Below, one piece after another: positions 52,320-60,720 of a stretch of 64,000 nucleotides of DNA. The position numbers were made by a program, and so were the translations under genes. The first letter of the stretch is position 1. Each line of letters begins with the position of its first letter. Source of the DNA: Longimicrobiales bacterium (GTDB lineage: Bacteria; Gemmatimonadota; Gemmatimonadetes; Longimicrobiales; Gaopeijiaceae); NCBI GenBank assembly GCA_951813395.1, contig OX638356.1, positions 909,340-973,339 of the forward strand, written 5' to 3'. Below the pieces are notes generated by a model. That model made no database searches, was not told the DNA's origin, and worked only from the letters and a program-made list of their open reading frames with translations.

Positions 52320-52775
52320 TCACCCGCCGAACCGACGAGGCAGCCAGCGCCCGACCTGCGACGCGTACGTCGCGTATTCCTCACCGAACTCCCGGGCGAG
52401 GCGCGGCTCTTCGTAGAGCCGGATGAAGAGGGAGAAAAAGACGAACAGCGCGATTGCGTACCCTACCAGGACGGCGGCCCCGAAGAGGGTGGCCCACCCC
52501 ATGACCACGGTCAGCGACGCCACGTACATCGGCTTGCGCGTGTAGCGGTAGAACCCCTGTGTCACAAGTCGTTTCGGCGCGTCTATTGGCGCCGGGGTTC
52601 CGCTCCCGAACACCGCGAAGTCCCACGCCGAGCGCAGATAGATGACGAGGCCGAACGCGAAGAGGCCGCAGGCCAATACCAGTGTCGCCCCGCCGGCGAC
52701 GGCTTTGTCACCCACGATGAGAACCGGCAAGAGACCCGCAAATGTGCCGGGCATCACGACGGTGAACAGCACCAC
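52320..52775 (-). CDS. Isoprenylcysteine carboxyl methyltransferase-like membrane protein
   Basis: About 151 residues from GTG 52,775; the frame is open a little further, to the stop of the upstream gene, and a CTG or ATA start there is conceivable. Four hydrophobic segments and the motif QGFYRYTRKPMYVASLTVVM are those of the ICMT/PEMT/NnrU methyltransferase superfamily, where R-x-P-M-Y binds S-adenosylmethionine. The C-terminus LYEEPRLAREFGEEYATYAS completes the pattern (E-x-x-L-x-x-x-F-G-x-x-Y). In bacteria the substrates are usually unknown small molecules or lipids. It follows the gamma-glutamyltransferase gene directly and is probably cotranscribed. Confidence 0.82.
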   Translation of the reverse strand: MVLFTVVMPGTFAGLLPVLIVGDKAVAGGATLVLACGLFAFGLVIYLRSAWDFAVFGSGTPAPIDAPKRLVTQGFYRYTRKPMYVASLTVVMGWATLFGAAVLVGYAIALFVFFSLFIRLYEEPRLAREFGEEYATYASQVGRWLPRRFGG

Positions 52776-52801
52776 CTTCAGGAAGAGTTTTATGGGTCCC
52801 T

Positions 52802-54706
52802 TCAGAATCCGGCCGACGCGGTCTCCCGCCGCACATCCCCCGCCGCGATCATCACCCCCGTCTCCGGGTCGCGCCAGGTCACGGTGGGCGCGCACGCGCG
52901 CCAGTTCCACAGGCCCCAGGATTGCACGTCGTGCCCCATCGCCCGCAGCTCTTCCGCCGTCCGGGCAGGGATGCGGTCCTCGAGTCGGAGCACCGCGGGA
53001 CTGAGGTTCACCTCGCTGCCCGAGGCCGGGAAGTTGTAGCTGCCGAAGCGGGGCTGGTCCAGGGCCTGCTCGGGCGACATTCCCCACACCACAACGTTCA
53101 GGAAGACCTGCAGAAGCGACTGCAGCTGCTGGTCGCCGCCGGGGGTGGAGAGTCCCATGAACGGCCGCCCCTCCTTCATCACCAGAAGGGGCGCGTTGGT
53201 GTTGCGCGGGCGCTTGCCGGGCGCCATCGCGTTGGCCAGCTCCGGATCCAGGTTGAACTGGCCCATGCGGTTGCCCAGCCCGAACCCCCATCCCGGGATC
53301 ATGGGCGTGAAGGTGTGGCCGTCGCTCTCGGTGAGGGAGAACACGTTGCCCTCCCCATCCATGACGCTGAGGGACGAGGTGTCGATGGAACGGGCCGACC
53401 CCTCCCGCTCCCGGTCCACTGCCCCGCTCGCCGTCACGAAGCTCGTCGGCGCGCCGTCCGCGACCGCCGCCATCGCCGCCGGATCTCCCCACGGCGGCAT
53501 GTCCTGAAACGCGCTCTTCTCGTCGATGAGCCCGATCCGCTCGCGCGCGTACTCCTTCCCGTAGAGCCCCTCGGGCGCAGGCGCGAAGTCCGGATCGCCG
53601 ACGTACCTGTGGGCATCCGACATCGCCAGGTTGATGACCTGGGAGATGAGGTGAATGTACTGTGGCGTGTTGTAGCCGAGCGCGTGCAGGTCGAAGTTCT
53701 CGAGCATGTTGAGCATCAGGACAATACGCGGCCCCTGGCTCCAGCCATCGCCCGTGTACACGTCGTAGCCCCGGAAGCTCGTGCCCAGGGGTTCCTCCCA
53801 GCGACTCTCGTACCCCGCCAGGTCCTCGTAACGAACGATCCCGCCTTGCTCGCGGAAAAAGCGGCTCACGTCGCGCGCGGGTTCTCCCTTGTAGAAGGCG
53901 TCCCGCGCCGCGCGGATCCCTTCCGAGCGGCTTCCGCCCGCGGCAAGCGCCTGCTCCTCGGCTTCCATCATGTAGCGGATGAGCCGTCCCAGGTCGGTGT
54001 TCACCATCAGATCGCCCAGACGTTGCTCGCCGACCCCGTTCTGGAACCAGAAGTCGGTGTTGTAGGGGAAGGCGAGGATCTCCTCCATCTGATCCTCGAT
54101 CATCCACTTCTGCATCTTGTAGAGGTGATAGCCCTCCTCGGCGATGCGCAGGGTCGGCGCGGCGGCCTCGCTGAAGCTGAGGGTGCCGAAGCGGTCGAGC
54201 GTGGCGAGCCAGACGTCGATGTCCGCGGGAATCAGCGCGTTGTTGATGGGCGACTTGCCGTGTTCGCGGAAGTATTCGAGGGTGGCGAGCGCGGGCGAGG
54301 TCCCGGCCCCGACCCGGGTGATCACCCGGTCCTCCGCCGCACTGTAGAGGATGAGGGGCGCGACCCCGGTCCAGCCCGCGTAGTCCATCTTGAGCGCCTT
54401 GAGCGCCATCCCCGCGGTGACCCCCGCGTCGAAGGCGTTGCCTCCGGCCTTGAGCACGTCGTAGCCGGCCTGCGTGGCCAGGTAGTGCCCGGACGAGATG
54501 ACCCCGTGGGTGCCCATGACCCGCGGCCGCATGGCCTCGACGTTGTCGGCGTCGTGAACGTGGCCGTAGCTGTTGAACGGTGCGATGGTGGCGAAGACGC
54601 CTTCCTCCGTGCCGGAGGCGGCCTTATCCGCCGCGCCCATGCCGAACCCGCGCCACGCAATGATTGCCAGGGCCGCGACGGCAAGCACCGATATCAGTTG
54701 CTTCAT
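52802..54706 (-). CDS. ggt: Gamma-glutamyltransferase, exported
   Basis: 634 residues from ATG 54,706, preceded by AGGAGG nine bases upstream; longer frames exist but lack this site. A signal peptide (MKQLISVLAVAALAIIAW) leads the Ntn-hydrolase proenzyme. The N-terminal half has GTHGVISSGHYLATQAGYDV and LKAGGNAFDAGVTAGMAL, standard for GGT. The nucleophile Thr is about residue 443 in SIDTSSLSVMDGEGNVFSLT, where autocleavage occurs; the glycine loop is STPGGDQQLQ. It hydrolyses or transfers the gamma-glutamyl group of glutathione-like peptides in the periplasm, though some relatives act as cephalosporin acylases. DNA is on the same strand as the methyltransferase-like gene after it. Confidence 0.92.
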   Translation of the reverse strand: MKQLISVLAVAALAIIAWRGFGMGAADKAASGTEEGVFATIAPFNSYGHVHDADNVEAMRPRVMGTHGVISSGHYLATQAGYDVLKAGGNAFDAGVTAGMALKALKMDYAGWTGVAPLILYSAAEDRVITRVGAGTSPALATLEYFREHGKSPINNALIPADIDVWLATLDRFGTLSFSEAAAPTLRIAEEGYHLYKMQKWMIEDQMEEILAFPYNTDFWFQNGVGEQRLGDLMVNTDLGRLIRYMMEAEEQALAAGGSRSEGIRAARDAFYKGEPARDVSRFFREQGGIVRYEDLAGYESRWEEPLGTSFRGYDVYTGDGWSQGPRIVLMLNMLENFDLHALGYNTPQYIHLISQVINLAMSDAHRYVGDPDFAPAPEGLYGKEYARERIGLIDEKSAFQDMPPWGDPAAMAAVADGAPTSFVTASGAVDREREGSARSIDTSSLSVMDGEGNVFSLTESDGHTFTPMIPGWGFGLGNRMGQFNLDPELANAMAPGKRPRNTNAPLLVMKEGRPFMGLSTPGGDQQLQSLLQVFLNVVVWGMSPEQALDQPRFGSYNFPASGSEVNLSPAVLRLEDRIPARTAEELRAMGHDVQSWGLWNWRACAPTVTWRDPETGVMIAAGDVRRETASAGF

Positions 54707-54764
54707 CGCGTAATCCTCCTGCTCTTGCCGGGGCATGGAGACCCGGCCTCCTTCCGTTCTCGGC

Positions 54765-55337
54765 CTACGTATCCTTCTCCCACTGGTCCAGGTGACGCGA
54801 AAAGACCTCGTCAAGGTCGATCAGGCCCAGGCGCTCGGGACCAAGCCGGACAGGGAACTCGCCGGAGAAGCGCTCGTGCCCCGGCTCGTCCCCGAAGCGC
54901 CAGACGTCGACCACATCCTCGACCGGATCCACGATCCAGTATTGCGCCACTCCGTGACGCGCGTACAGGTCCAGCTTGATCCCTCGGTCGCGGTGCGCGG
55001 TGGACGGCGAAAGGATCTCGACGACGAGGTCGGGTGCGCCCAGAACCTGCTTCTCGCCGATGATCGCCCGCCTTTCGTTGGACACGAACAGCAGGTCGGG
55101 CTGGACCCGGTCGCCGGTGCCCGGGAACTCCACCATCAGCGGGGCGGAGAACACTTCTCCATGTCCGGAGTCCATGAGGATCCGTAACAGAGCTGACCAA
55201 AGGCGCATCAGGACCCGCTGGTGCCGGGTCGCGGGCGCGGGCGTCATGTACAGGCGCCCCCCAATGAACTCGTAGCGGTTGCCGTCGTCCGGCATCCGCA
55301 GGACCTCCTCCCACGTCGTCGGTGCCTGAGTCTGCAT
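54765..55337 (-). CDS. Uma2-family PD-(D/E)xK nuclease-like protein
   Basis: 190 residues from ATG 55,337 (MQTQAPTTWEEVLRMPDDG). The Uma2 signature runs RYEFIGGRLYMTPAPATRHQ, then VQPDLLFVSNE and LVVEILSPSTAHRDRGIKLD, with YARHGVAQYWIVDP after it; PD, E and K residues are in place. Uma2 proteins form very large families in Cyanobacteria, Gemmatimonadota and others; nuclease activity is rarely proven. The C-terminal coiled tail typical of many relatives is absent here, but two such orphan tails exist at 33,694 and 34,700. Confidence 0.88.
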   Translation of the reverse strand: MQTQAPTTWEEVLRMPDDGNRYEFIGGRLYMTPAPATRHQRVLMRLWSALLRILMDSGHGEVFSAPLMVEFPGTGDRVQPDLLFVSNERRAIIGEKQVLGAPDLVVEILSPSTAHRDRGIKLDLYARHGVAQYWIVDPVEDVVDVWRFGDEPGHERFSGEFPVRLGPERLGLIDLDEVFSRHLDQWEKDT

Positions 55338-55608
55338 GGTGGACACATCATACCTCCCCGCTGTCGGGTGTGCGAACCGTTCCGGAGGCGGAGGGTACAC
55401 CGGTGCGATCAGGGTTCCGTCATTGAGAGTGGACACGGCGTCGACATCGGGGAGACGCCGTTCGGAGGGTCACCGCCGCCTCAGAATGAGCGCCAGAGTG
55501 TCGGCCTGGCCGACGGGATTGTCGAGTACCAGGTGGCCGCCGATGCCACCGCTTCCACAACGGCCCTCGTAGCGGCGAGAATCTTCAACCGTACGCGGGC
55601 CCTGCTCC

Positions 55609-56778
55609 TCACTCCGGCATCCGCAGCGGCTCCCCCTCGGCCTCCGCCTCATCCGGGTCGAGGAACGCGTTGCAGCCGACCAGCTCCCGCTCCGCCGCCT
55701 CGAGCGAACTCCAGTCGACCGCGTGGGTCCAGCGCTGTGCGTAGTCCAGGACGCGAACCAGCGGTTCCGGCCGCCCGGTCCGGGACAGCATGCGCAACGC
55801 TGCGAGGCAGGTCTTGTGGAAGACGGTCGGAATCACGATCCGCTCCTCCCCTCCGGCAACAAGCTCGGCGTTCATCATTACGCGCGCGATCCGTCCGTTG
55901 CCGTCGGCGAAGGGGTGCACCTCGCTGACGAGGAACATCATGTAGACGGCTCGCTCGAAGGGTGATTCCAGACTCCGGTAGAGGTCGAGACCTTCCGCAA
56001 GGGTGCCTGGGACGAGGTCGGGCGCGACGAAGACGGTCGGTCCCGCCCGGTTCCCTTCCACCCTGAATTCGCCGGGCAGCACCTCCGGGCGTCTGGACAT
56101 GATCTGCCGGTGGCGCTCTTGCAGGAGGCCGGTGAATTCCGCGAAGGATGCGGGCGTCCGCTCCATCTCCCTCGCGTTGGATACAACACGCCGATCAGCG
56201 AGTCGAGTTGGGCCGCCTCGGTCTCCAGGCCGAGTTCGACCGCGATCTCCCGGGAACCGTCCCGCAGCTGGCTGGCGCCCGTTTCACCGGCCGTCCGAAC
56301 CAGGCGGTCCAGCCGTTCTTCGACCTCGGTGCGCCCGAGCGTACGTGGCGCACGACCGTTTCGGGCACGTGAAGCCCGCATGTTCTCCAGGTAGGCCCGG
56401 GCCCGCGAACTGAGAAACAGCCCGCTGGCGAACGGCATGTCCGATGCGACCGGCCCGGGTCCCCGGCGGGGGCGCAACAGGACGCCGGGCAACTCGATGC
56501 TTCGCCCGCGCCTGCTGACGAAGCAGACAGAGCCATCGGCGGCGGGGCCTGCCTCGAACGCAGTGCGGTCCGCGATCAGCGCCCCGGGAAAGTACCCCCG
56601 CGACAATCTGCCACAGGTTCCTTCGCACGATGTCTTCGGGCGCGTCATCCAGATTGCTGGTGTAAAGGCGCGAGGCGAGTTTCCGGAGTCGTCCGGCCTT
56701 GACGGCCCGTGACACGGCATGGCTGATCGCCGTGTGAGACACGAGGGCCTCGGGTAGCTCCTTCGATACGCGGCTCAT
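55609..56778 (-). pseudogene. Fic family protein with N-terminal DNA-binding domain, broken
   Basis: Three frames must be joined. From ATG 56,778 frame A gives an AbiEi-like winged helix (HTAISHAVSRAVKAGRLRKL, LYTSNLDDAPEDIVRRNLWQ). At a G-run (CCCCC at 56,595-56,599 on the plus strand) one extra base shifts into frame B, which continues YFPGALIADRTAFEAGPAAD to QLDSLIGVLYPT. Near 56,180 the sequence jumps, out of frame, into the Fic core of frame C: NAREMERTPASFAEFTGLL and HPFADGNGRIARVMMNAEL, with all catalytic residues. The middle part, which in relatives holds the inhibitory FxEG helix, is missing. So one single-base insertion and one internal deletion. The first could be a sequencing error; the deletion could not. 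Confidence 0.75.
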
Positions 56779-56966
56779 GGTGCGACTTGCGTGCTCACAG
56801 CCGTGAGCAATCGCCGTTTTCCATCGCCATGATGACCGTATCTGTCGCGTTTGTAAAACGCACTGCCCCCTTTCTGACACGATTATGTCGTCCCGTTGTT
56901 CACAACCGGCACAGAATAGGGACTAACCGTTGCTCTTTCGAGCCGAATCGGACATCTTTCGCGGCC

Positions 56967-57083
56967 ATGCGTCACGTATCCGACACCCGAGCTCGCTTCG
57001 CCGATGGCTCCCTCTTCGCCCGCGGCGCGACCTGCGCTTGTATGTGTCCCTCCCGACGCACCGACCGGGTCCGGATGTGTTGA
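56967..57083 (+). CDS. Possible Cys-rich leader peptide upstream of the ATP-grasp gene
   Basis: A 38-codon frame (MRHVSDTRARFADGSLFARG, then ATCACMCPSRRTDRVRMC) ends at a TGA 34 bases before an intrinsic terminator. Three Cys codons fall within five codons (57,033-57,047) and a fourth ends the peptide. That density in a short frame before a terminator is like amino-acid attenuator leaders. No good ribosome binding site is visible, so translation is uncertain. Confidence 0.35.
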   Translation: MRHVSDTRARFADGSLFARGATCACMCPSRRTDRVRMC

Positions 57084-57117
57084 TGCGCTGAGCTTCCCGC
57101 AAGCAAGCCGCTTCCGA

Positions 57118-57152
57118 GCCGCCCCCGGTCGTTCGATCCGGGCGGCTTTTTT
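57118..57152 (+). terminator. Intrinsic terminator in the leader of the ATP-grasp gene
   Basis: Stem GCCGCCC (57,118-57,124) / GGGCGGC (57,140-57,146), seven GC pairs, followed by six T (57,147-57,152). It lies 53 bases before the ATP-grasp ATG and in its direction. The only plus-strand frame upstream is the possible leader peptide, since the Fic pseudogene runs the other way, so it most likely acts on transcripts entering the ATP-grasp gene. Confidence 0.75.
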
Positions 57153-57205
57153 CGTGCCCTCGTCGCTCTTCCTCCAACCCCGAGTCAATCCGAGAGACAC
57201 CAACC

Positions 57206-58165
57206 ATGATCAGTGCGGTTCTTCCAACGGTAAACGTCCTCTACGAAAACCCCGCCTGGATTCCGCCCCTTCGGGAAGCGCTGGAGCGCCAGGGCCTGCG
57301 GGTGCGCCTCGTACATGTGGACGAGGGCAGCATCGACGCGTCGGCGCTGCCGCCCGACGGCATCTGGATGAATCGGATCAGCCCGTCGTCACACACACGG
57401 GGGCATGTCCATGCGGTGGAGCTTACCCGGCAACTCCTCTACTGGCTGGAGTTCCACGGCCGCCGGGTGATCAACGGACTGTCGGCCCTCGAGTTGGAGA
57501 TGAGCAAGCTGCGGCAGGACCTCGTTCTGCGGCGGCACGGGATTCGGGTGCCCCGGACCGTGCTTGCAGTGGGGAGGGAGCATCTGCTCGCGGCGGCTGC
57601 CACCTTCGATGGTCCGTTCATCACGAAGCACGACCAGGGCGGCAAGGGGCTGGGCATCCGGCTGTTCAGGGGCGCGGCGGAGCTCGGGCGGCACCTCGAC
57701 GGCCGGAACTTCGATGCCGGGCCGGGCGCCAGGGTGATCCTCCAGGAGTACATCGTCGCGCCCGAGGCGTTCATCACGCGTGTGGAGATCGTGGGCGGCC
57801 GTTTCGTACTCGCCATGAGGAGCTCGACGGCCGACGGGTTCGAGCTCTGCCCGTCGGATGTGTGCAACCCGATGCCTGTGAACGCGAGCGGCCTCTTTGG
57901 CCCGTCACCGCTGGCCCCGGACGACCCCCTGGTCTGCAAGTACATCCGGCTCTGCCTGGAGGAAGGGATCGAGATCGCCGGGATCGAGTTCGTGGAGGAC
58001 GGGCGGGGCAGGCGCTACACGTACGACATAAACGGCACCACCAACTACAACAAGGTGCTGGGCAGGCAGATCGGCGTCGACGGGATGGGTGAGGTCGCGC
58101 GGTATGTGCACTGGGTGGCCGGTGCGTTTGTCGAGCTGGAGGCCGGGTCGTTGCGTCAGGTCTAG
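57206..58165 (+). CDS. RimK-like ATP-grasp ligase
   Basis: 319 residues. The N-terminal pre-ATP-grasp domain (AVLPTVNVLYENPAWIPPLR, DGIWMNRISPSSHTRGH) is that of glutathione-synthetase/RimK-type ligases; the ATP-grasp core has GPFITKHDQGGKGLGIRLF (ATP-binding lysines and Gly loop), VILQEYIVAPEAFITRVEIV and the Mg site EFVEDGRGRRYTYDINGTTNYN (E, D, N). Such enzymes join a carboxylate to an amine with acyl-phosphate formation; the substrate could be a glutamate tail, a small peptide or a natural-product precursor. No peptide substrate gene is obvious nearby. The long 5' leader with terminator suggests control by attenuation. Confidence 0.85.
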   Translation: MISAVLPTVNVLYENPAWIPPLREALERQGLRVRLVHVDEGSIDASALPPDGIWMNRISPSSHTRGHVHAVELTRQLLYWLEFHGRRVINGLSALELEMSKLRQDLVLRRHGIRVPRTVLAVGREHLLAAAATFDGPFITKHDQGGKGLGIRLFRGAAELGRHLDGRNFDAGPGARVILQEYIVAPEAFITRVEIVGGRFVLAMRSSTADGFELCPSDVCNPMPVNASGLFGPSPLAPDDPLVCKYIRLCLEEGIEIAGIEFVEDGRGRRYTYDINGTTNYNKVLGRQIGVDGMGEVARYVHWVAGAFVELEAGSLRQV

Positions 58166-58207
58166 CGGACGGGTTGCGTGAGGATCGGCTGAATAAAGAA
58201 AAGCATG

Positions 58208-58245
58208 TCGGCCAAATGAAAGAGCAATACTCGGCCAAATGAAAG
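58208..58245. repeat. Two repeats downstream of the DUF4143 gene
   Basis: TCGGCCAAATGAAAG at 58,208 and again at 58,231, exactly 23 bases apart, next to the stop codon of the DUF4143 gene. The same word occurs three times at the other end of that gene with the same 23-base step. In the gene's own direction it reads CTTTCATTTGGCCGA. Confidence 0.8.
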
Positions 58246-58251
58246 GTATGG

Positions 58252-59502
58252 CTACGCAGAGCCTGTGAGCAGCCGCCGCAGGGGCACCGCATGAAGCCGG
58301 TCACCGAACGGCACGGCGGCCTCTCCATCGTACAACACGACGCCGCCGGCAAAGCGTTTGCCGAGCGCCCGTCGCAGCTTGCGGAGCCCGCGAAAGTCGC
58401 CGGGACGCACCGTGCCGGACGCCTTGACTTCGACGCCCGCGACGGTAGCGGCACCGCGTTCGATCACGATGTCGACTTCGGCCCCGTCCTTGTCGCGGCA
58501 GTGGTGGAAGGACATCCGCGCATCGTGCCAGCTGGCCTGCCGCCGGAGTTCCTGAAACACAAACGTTTCCAGGAGTTGGCCGAGCAGGGGGCGGTCGTAG
58601 GCCAACGCCGGACCATCCAGGCCGAGAAGCGCCGATGCGATTCCGGTATCGCCAAGGTGGAGCTTCGGTCTCTTGACCAGCCGGCTGACGCGGTTGTTGT
58701 GCCAGGCCGGAAGGCGTTCCAGCAGGAAGACCCGCTCCAGCAGCGTCGTGTAGTCTCGAATCGTGGGTCGGCTGACTTCGAAGGGCGCGGCCAGGTCGCT
58801 CACGTTGAAGATTCTGGCGGTCTGGCTCGCGGCCGCGGCGAGGAGTCGCGGCAGGATTTCCAGTTGGCGAACGCGGGCGAGATCAAGGACATCGCGCTGA
58901 ACAAGCGCATCGACGAGGTCGTGGTACCAGTTGGCGCGTCGGCGTCCCGGCGGGCGGGTGAGCGCGGCCGGATACCCCCCGGCGGCGATGCGACCGGGCA
59001 GTTCGGCACCCAGCCGCTCCGAGCGCTCGAACGTGAAGTCGCCCGCGAAAAGGGCGTCAAGGAAATCGGACCCGCAGCGCTCCAATTCGCACTGTGCCAG
59101 GGGGTGGAGCCGGATCGTTTGCAACCGGCCCGCCAGCGACTCCGAGAGCCGCGGCATCAGAAGGACCTGGGTCGAGCCTGTCAGCAGGAACCGCCCAGGG
59201 GTCCGCTCCCTGTCGATCTCTACCTTGAGGGCGCCGAACAGCGCGGGCGCCTTCTGGACCTCGTCCAGGATGACTCGCTCCGGAAGGCCGGCCGCGAAAC
59301 CGTGCGGATCCTCCTCGGCGGCACGGCGGACCACATCGTCATCGAAGGTGACATAGCTGTATCCCCGCGTCGCGCCCACGATTCGGGCGAGCGTGGTCTT
59401 GCCGCACTGGCGCGGTCCGTGAATCAGGACGGCCGGAGAGTCGGCGAGCGCTTCAACCAGATGCGGCTCGATGAGGCGGGGGTGGATGGTGGTGTCGATC
59501 AT
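58252..59502 (-). CDS. AAA+ ATPase with DUF4143 (ATP-binding protein)
   Basis: 416 residues from ATG 59,502 (MIDTTIHPRLIEPHLVEALA). Walker A is HGPRQCGKTT (28-37), Walker B is ERVILDEVQKAPALF, sensor 1 FLLTGSTQVLL. The winged helix lies near residues 220-260 (FNVSDLAAPFEVSRPTIRDY) and the C-terminal DUF4143 domain with a PD-(D/E)xK-like core runs KDGAEVDIVIERG ... VAGVEVKASG. These ATPases are widespread and functionally obscure. An upstream in-frame extension MADNQCYIWS is encoded by the third copy of the flanking repeat, so I prefer the later start, which lies within the first repeat copy itself. Confidence 0.9.
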   Translation of the reverse strand: MIDTTIHPRLIEPHLVEALADSPAVLIHGPRQCGKTTLARIVGATRGYSYVTFDDDVVRRAAEEDPHGFAAGLPERVILDEVQKAPALFGALKVEIDRERTPGRFLLTGSTQVLLMPRLSESLAGRLQTIRLHPLAQCELERCGSDFLDALFAGDFTFERSERLGAELPGRIAAGGYPAALTRPPGRRRANWYHDLVDALVQRDVLDLARVRQLEILPRLLAAAASQTARIFNVSDLAAPFEVSRPTIRDYTTLLERVFLLERLPAWHNNRVSRLVKRPKLHLGDTGIASALLGLDGPALAYDRPLLGQLLETFVFQELRRQASWHDARMSFHHCRDKDGAEVDIVIERGAATVAGVEVKASGTVRPGDFRGLRKLRRALGKRFAGGVVLYDGEAAVPFGDRLHAVPLRRLLTGSA

Positions 59503-59562
59503 CGACCAAATGTAACATTGATTATCGGCCAAATGAAGGAAAGCATATCGGCCAAATGAAAG
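59502..59562. repeat. Three repeats at the start of the DUF4143 gene
   Basis: Copies begin at 59,502 (TCGACCAAATGTAAC, diverged), 59,525 (TCGGCCAAATGAAGG) and 59,548 (TCGGCCAAATGAAAG), each exactly 23 bases from the next. The innermost copy overlaps the start codon of the DUF4143 gene: in its direction it reads ATTTGGTCGATG. Such placement suggests autorepression by a protein binding several copies. Confidence 0.85.
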
Positions 59563-59662
59563 ATACAGTCAGTCAATGGCGTACCAACATCTTTCCGGGC
59601 GCTCGGCATGCGGCGTAGCTTGGCAAGCGAAGGACGAGCAATCCGCAAGGGTGGACATCCGC

Positions 59663-60646
59663 ATGCACAGACGTGACTTCGTGAAGACGGCCGTGGCGGG
59701 TGCCGCGGCGGGTGCCGTTCCCCGGCTGCACGTCCCCGCCACCGGCACCGCGCTCCTCTCCGACCTCCGCTACCGCGACCACGTCCTGGTCCGCCCCAAC
59801 GGCAGCCGCCCGCCCGAAATCCCCGAACGCCTGATCCGGATCCGCGCCGAACTCGAGGCCCGCGGCCTGATCGAAGCCACCGTGCCGCTGTCCCCGACCG
59901 CCGACCCGCTCGACCGCATCCGCGCCCATCACACGGGGGAGCACGTGGACTCCGTCCGCCGGCTCGGCGTCACCGCCCGCGTCGCGGAGTTGGCGGTATC
60001 CGGAGCGCTGACCGCCATCGACGCCGTCGCCGACGGCACCGTGCGCAACGCGTTCTGCGCGATCCGCCCGCCCGGTCACCATGCGAACAACACCGGGGCC
60101 GAGGAAGGGTTCTGCTACTACTCCAACGCCGCGATCGCAGCCAGGTACGCGCAGCAGGTTCACGGCTGCGAGAGGGTCGTCATCATCGACTGGGACTATC
60201 ACCACGGGAACGCCACCCAGAACGCCTTCTACGACGATCCCTCCGTGCTGTTCTTTTCGGCGCACGACTGGAACGCCTACCCCGGCACCGGCGATCCGTC
60301 GCTGACCGGCGAGGGCGACGCCACGGGCCTCAACATCAACGCGCACCTGGATTGCGGCGCGACCGACGCGGACATGCTCGGCCACTGGGATAACGCGCTT
60401 TCGCCTGCCGTGGCCGCGTTCGATCCGGATTTCGTGCTGGTGTCCGCGGGCTTCGACAGCCGCCGCGACGATCTGCTGGGCTGCTTCGATCTCACCGACG
60501 ACGCGTTTCGCCAGATGACCCGCCTCGCGATGGACTACGCCGACAGCTGTTGCGAGGGGCGTCTGGTGTCTTTGTTGGAGGGCGGATATAACCTCGACGG
60601 GACCGCTCTTGCCGCAGCAGCCCACGTAGAGACCCTGCTGGGGTAG
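59663..60646 (+). CDS. Histone-deacetylase-family amidohydrolase with Tat signal
   Basis: 327 residues from ATG 59,663. The start MHRRDFVKTAVAGAAAG is a twin-arginine signal, so the enzyme is exported folded. The arginase/deacetylase fold is clear: IRPPGHHANNTGAEEGFCYY (tandem His), VVIIDWDYHHGNATQNAFYD (zinc ligands Asp and His), SAGFDSRRDDLLG (third zinc Asp) and SLLEGGYNLDGTA. Relatives remove acetyl groups from polyamines or other acylated amines; an exported form may act on extracellular acyl-amides. A longer start at 59,576 would hide the Tat motif and is unlikely. The same Tat sequence begins the Ntn hydrolase at 62,554. Confidence 0.9.
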   Translation: MHRRDFVKTAVAGAAAGAVPRLHVPATGTALLSDLRYRDHVLVRPNGSRPPEIPERLIRIRAELEARGLIEATVPLSPTADPLDRIRAHHTGEHVDSVRRLGVTARVAELAVSGALTAIDAVADGTVRNAFCAIRPPGHHANNTGAEEGFCYYSNAAIAARYAQQVHGCERVVIIDWDYHHGNATQNAFYDDPSVLFFSAHDWNAYPGTGDPSLTGEGDATGLNINAHLDCGATDADMLGHWDNALSPAVAAFDPDFVLVSAGFDSRRDDLLGCFDLTDDAFRQMTRLAMDYADSCCEGRLVSLLEGGYNLDGTALAAAAHVETLLG

Positions 60647-60720
60647 AATTGCCGACCTGGCGCTCCCGGCGTAGCGTCCACGCCTGGTACGTTCCCCGCA
60701 CGACCACGACGGAGGCACCC

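Noticed and set aside
57004-58092. A 362-codon plus-strand frame overlapping the ATP-grasp gene
   Set aside because: Runs through the terminator and is out of frame with the recognised ATP-grasp protein; composition is Ala/Arg/Gly noise.
58208-59562. The spaced repeats considered as a CRISPR array
   Set aside because: Repeat word is only 15 bases, the spacing leaves eight-base gaps, and the copies are split by a gene; no cas genes in the window.
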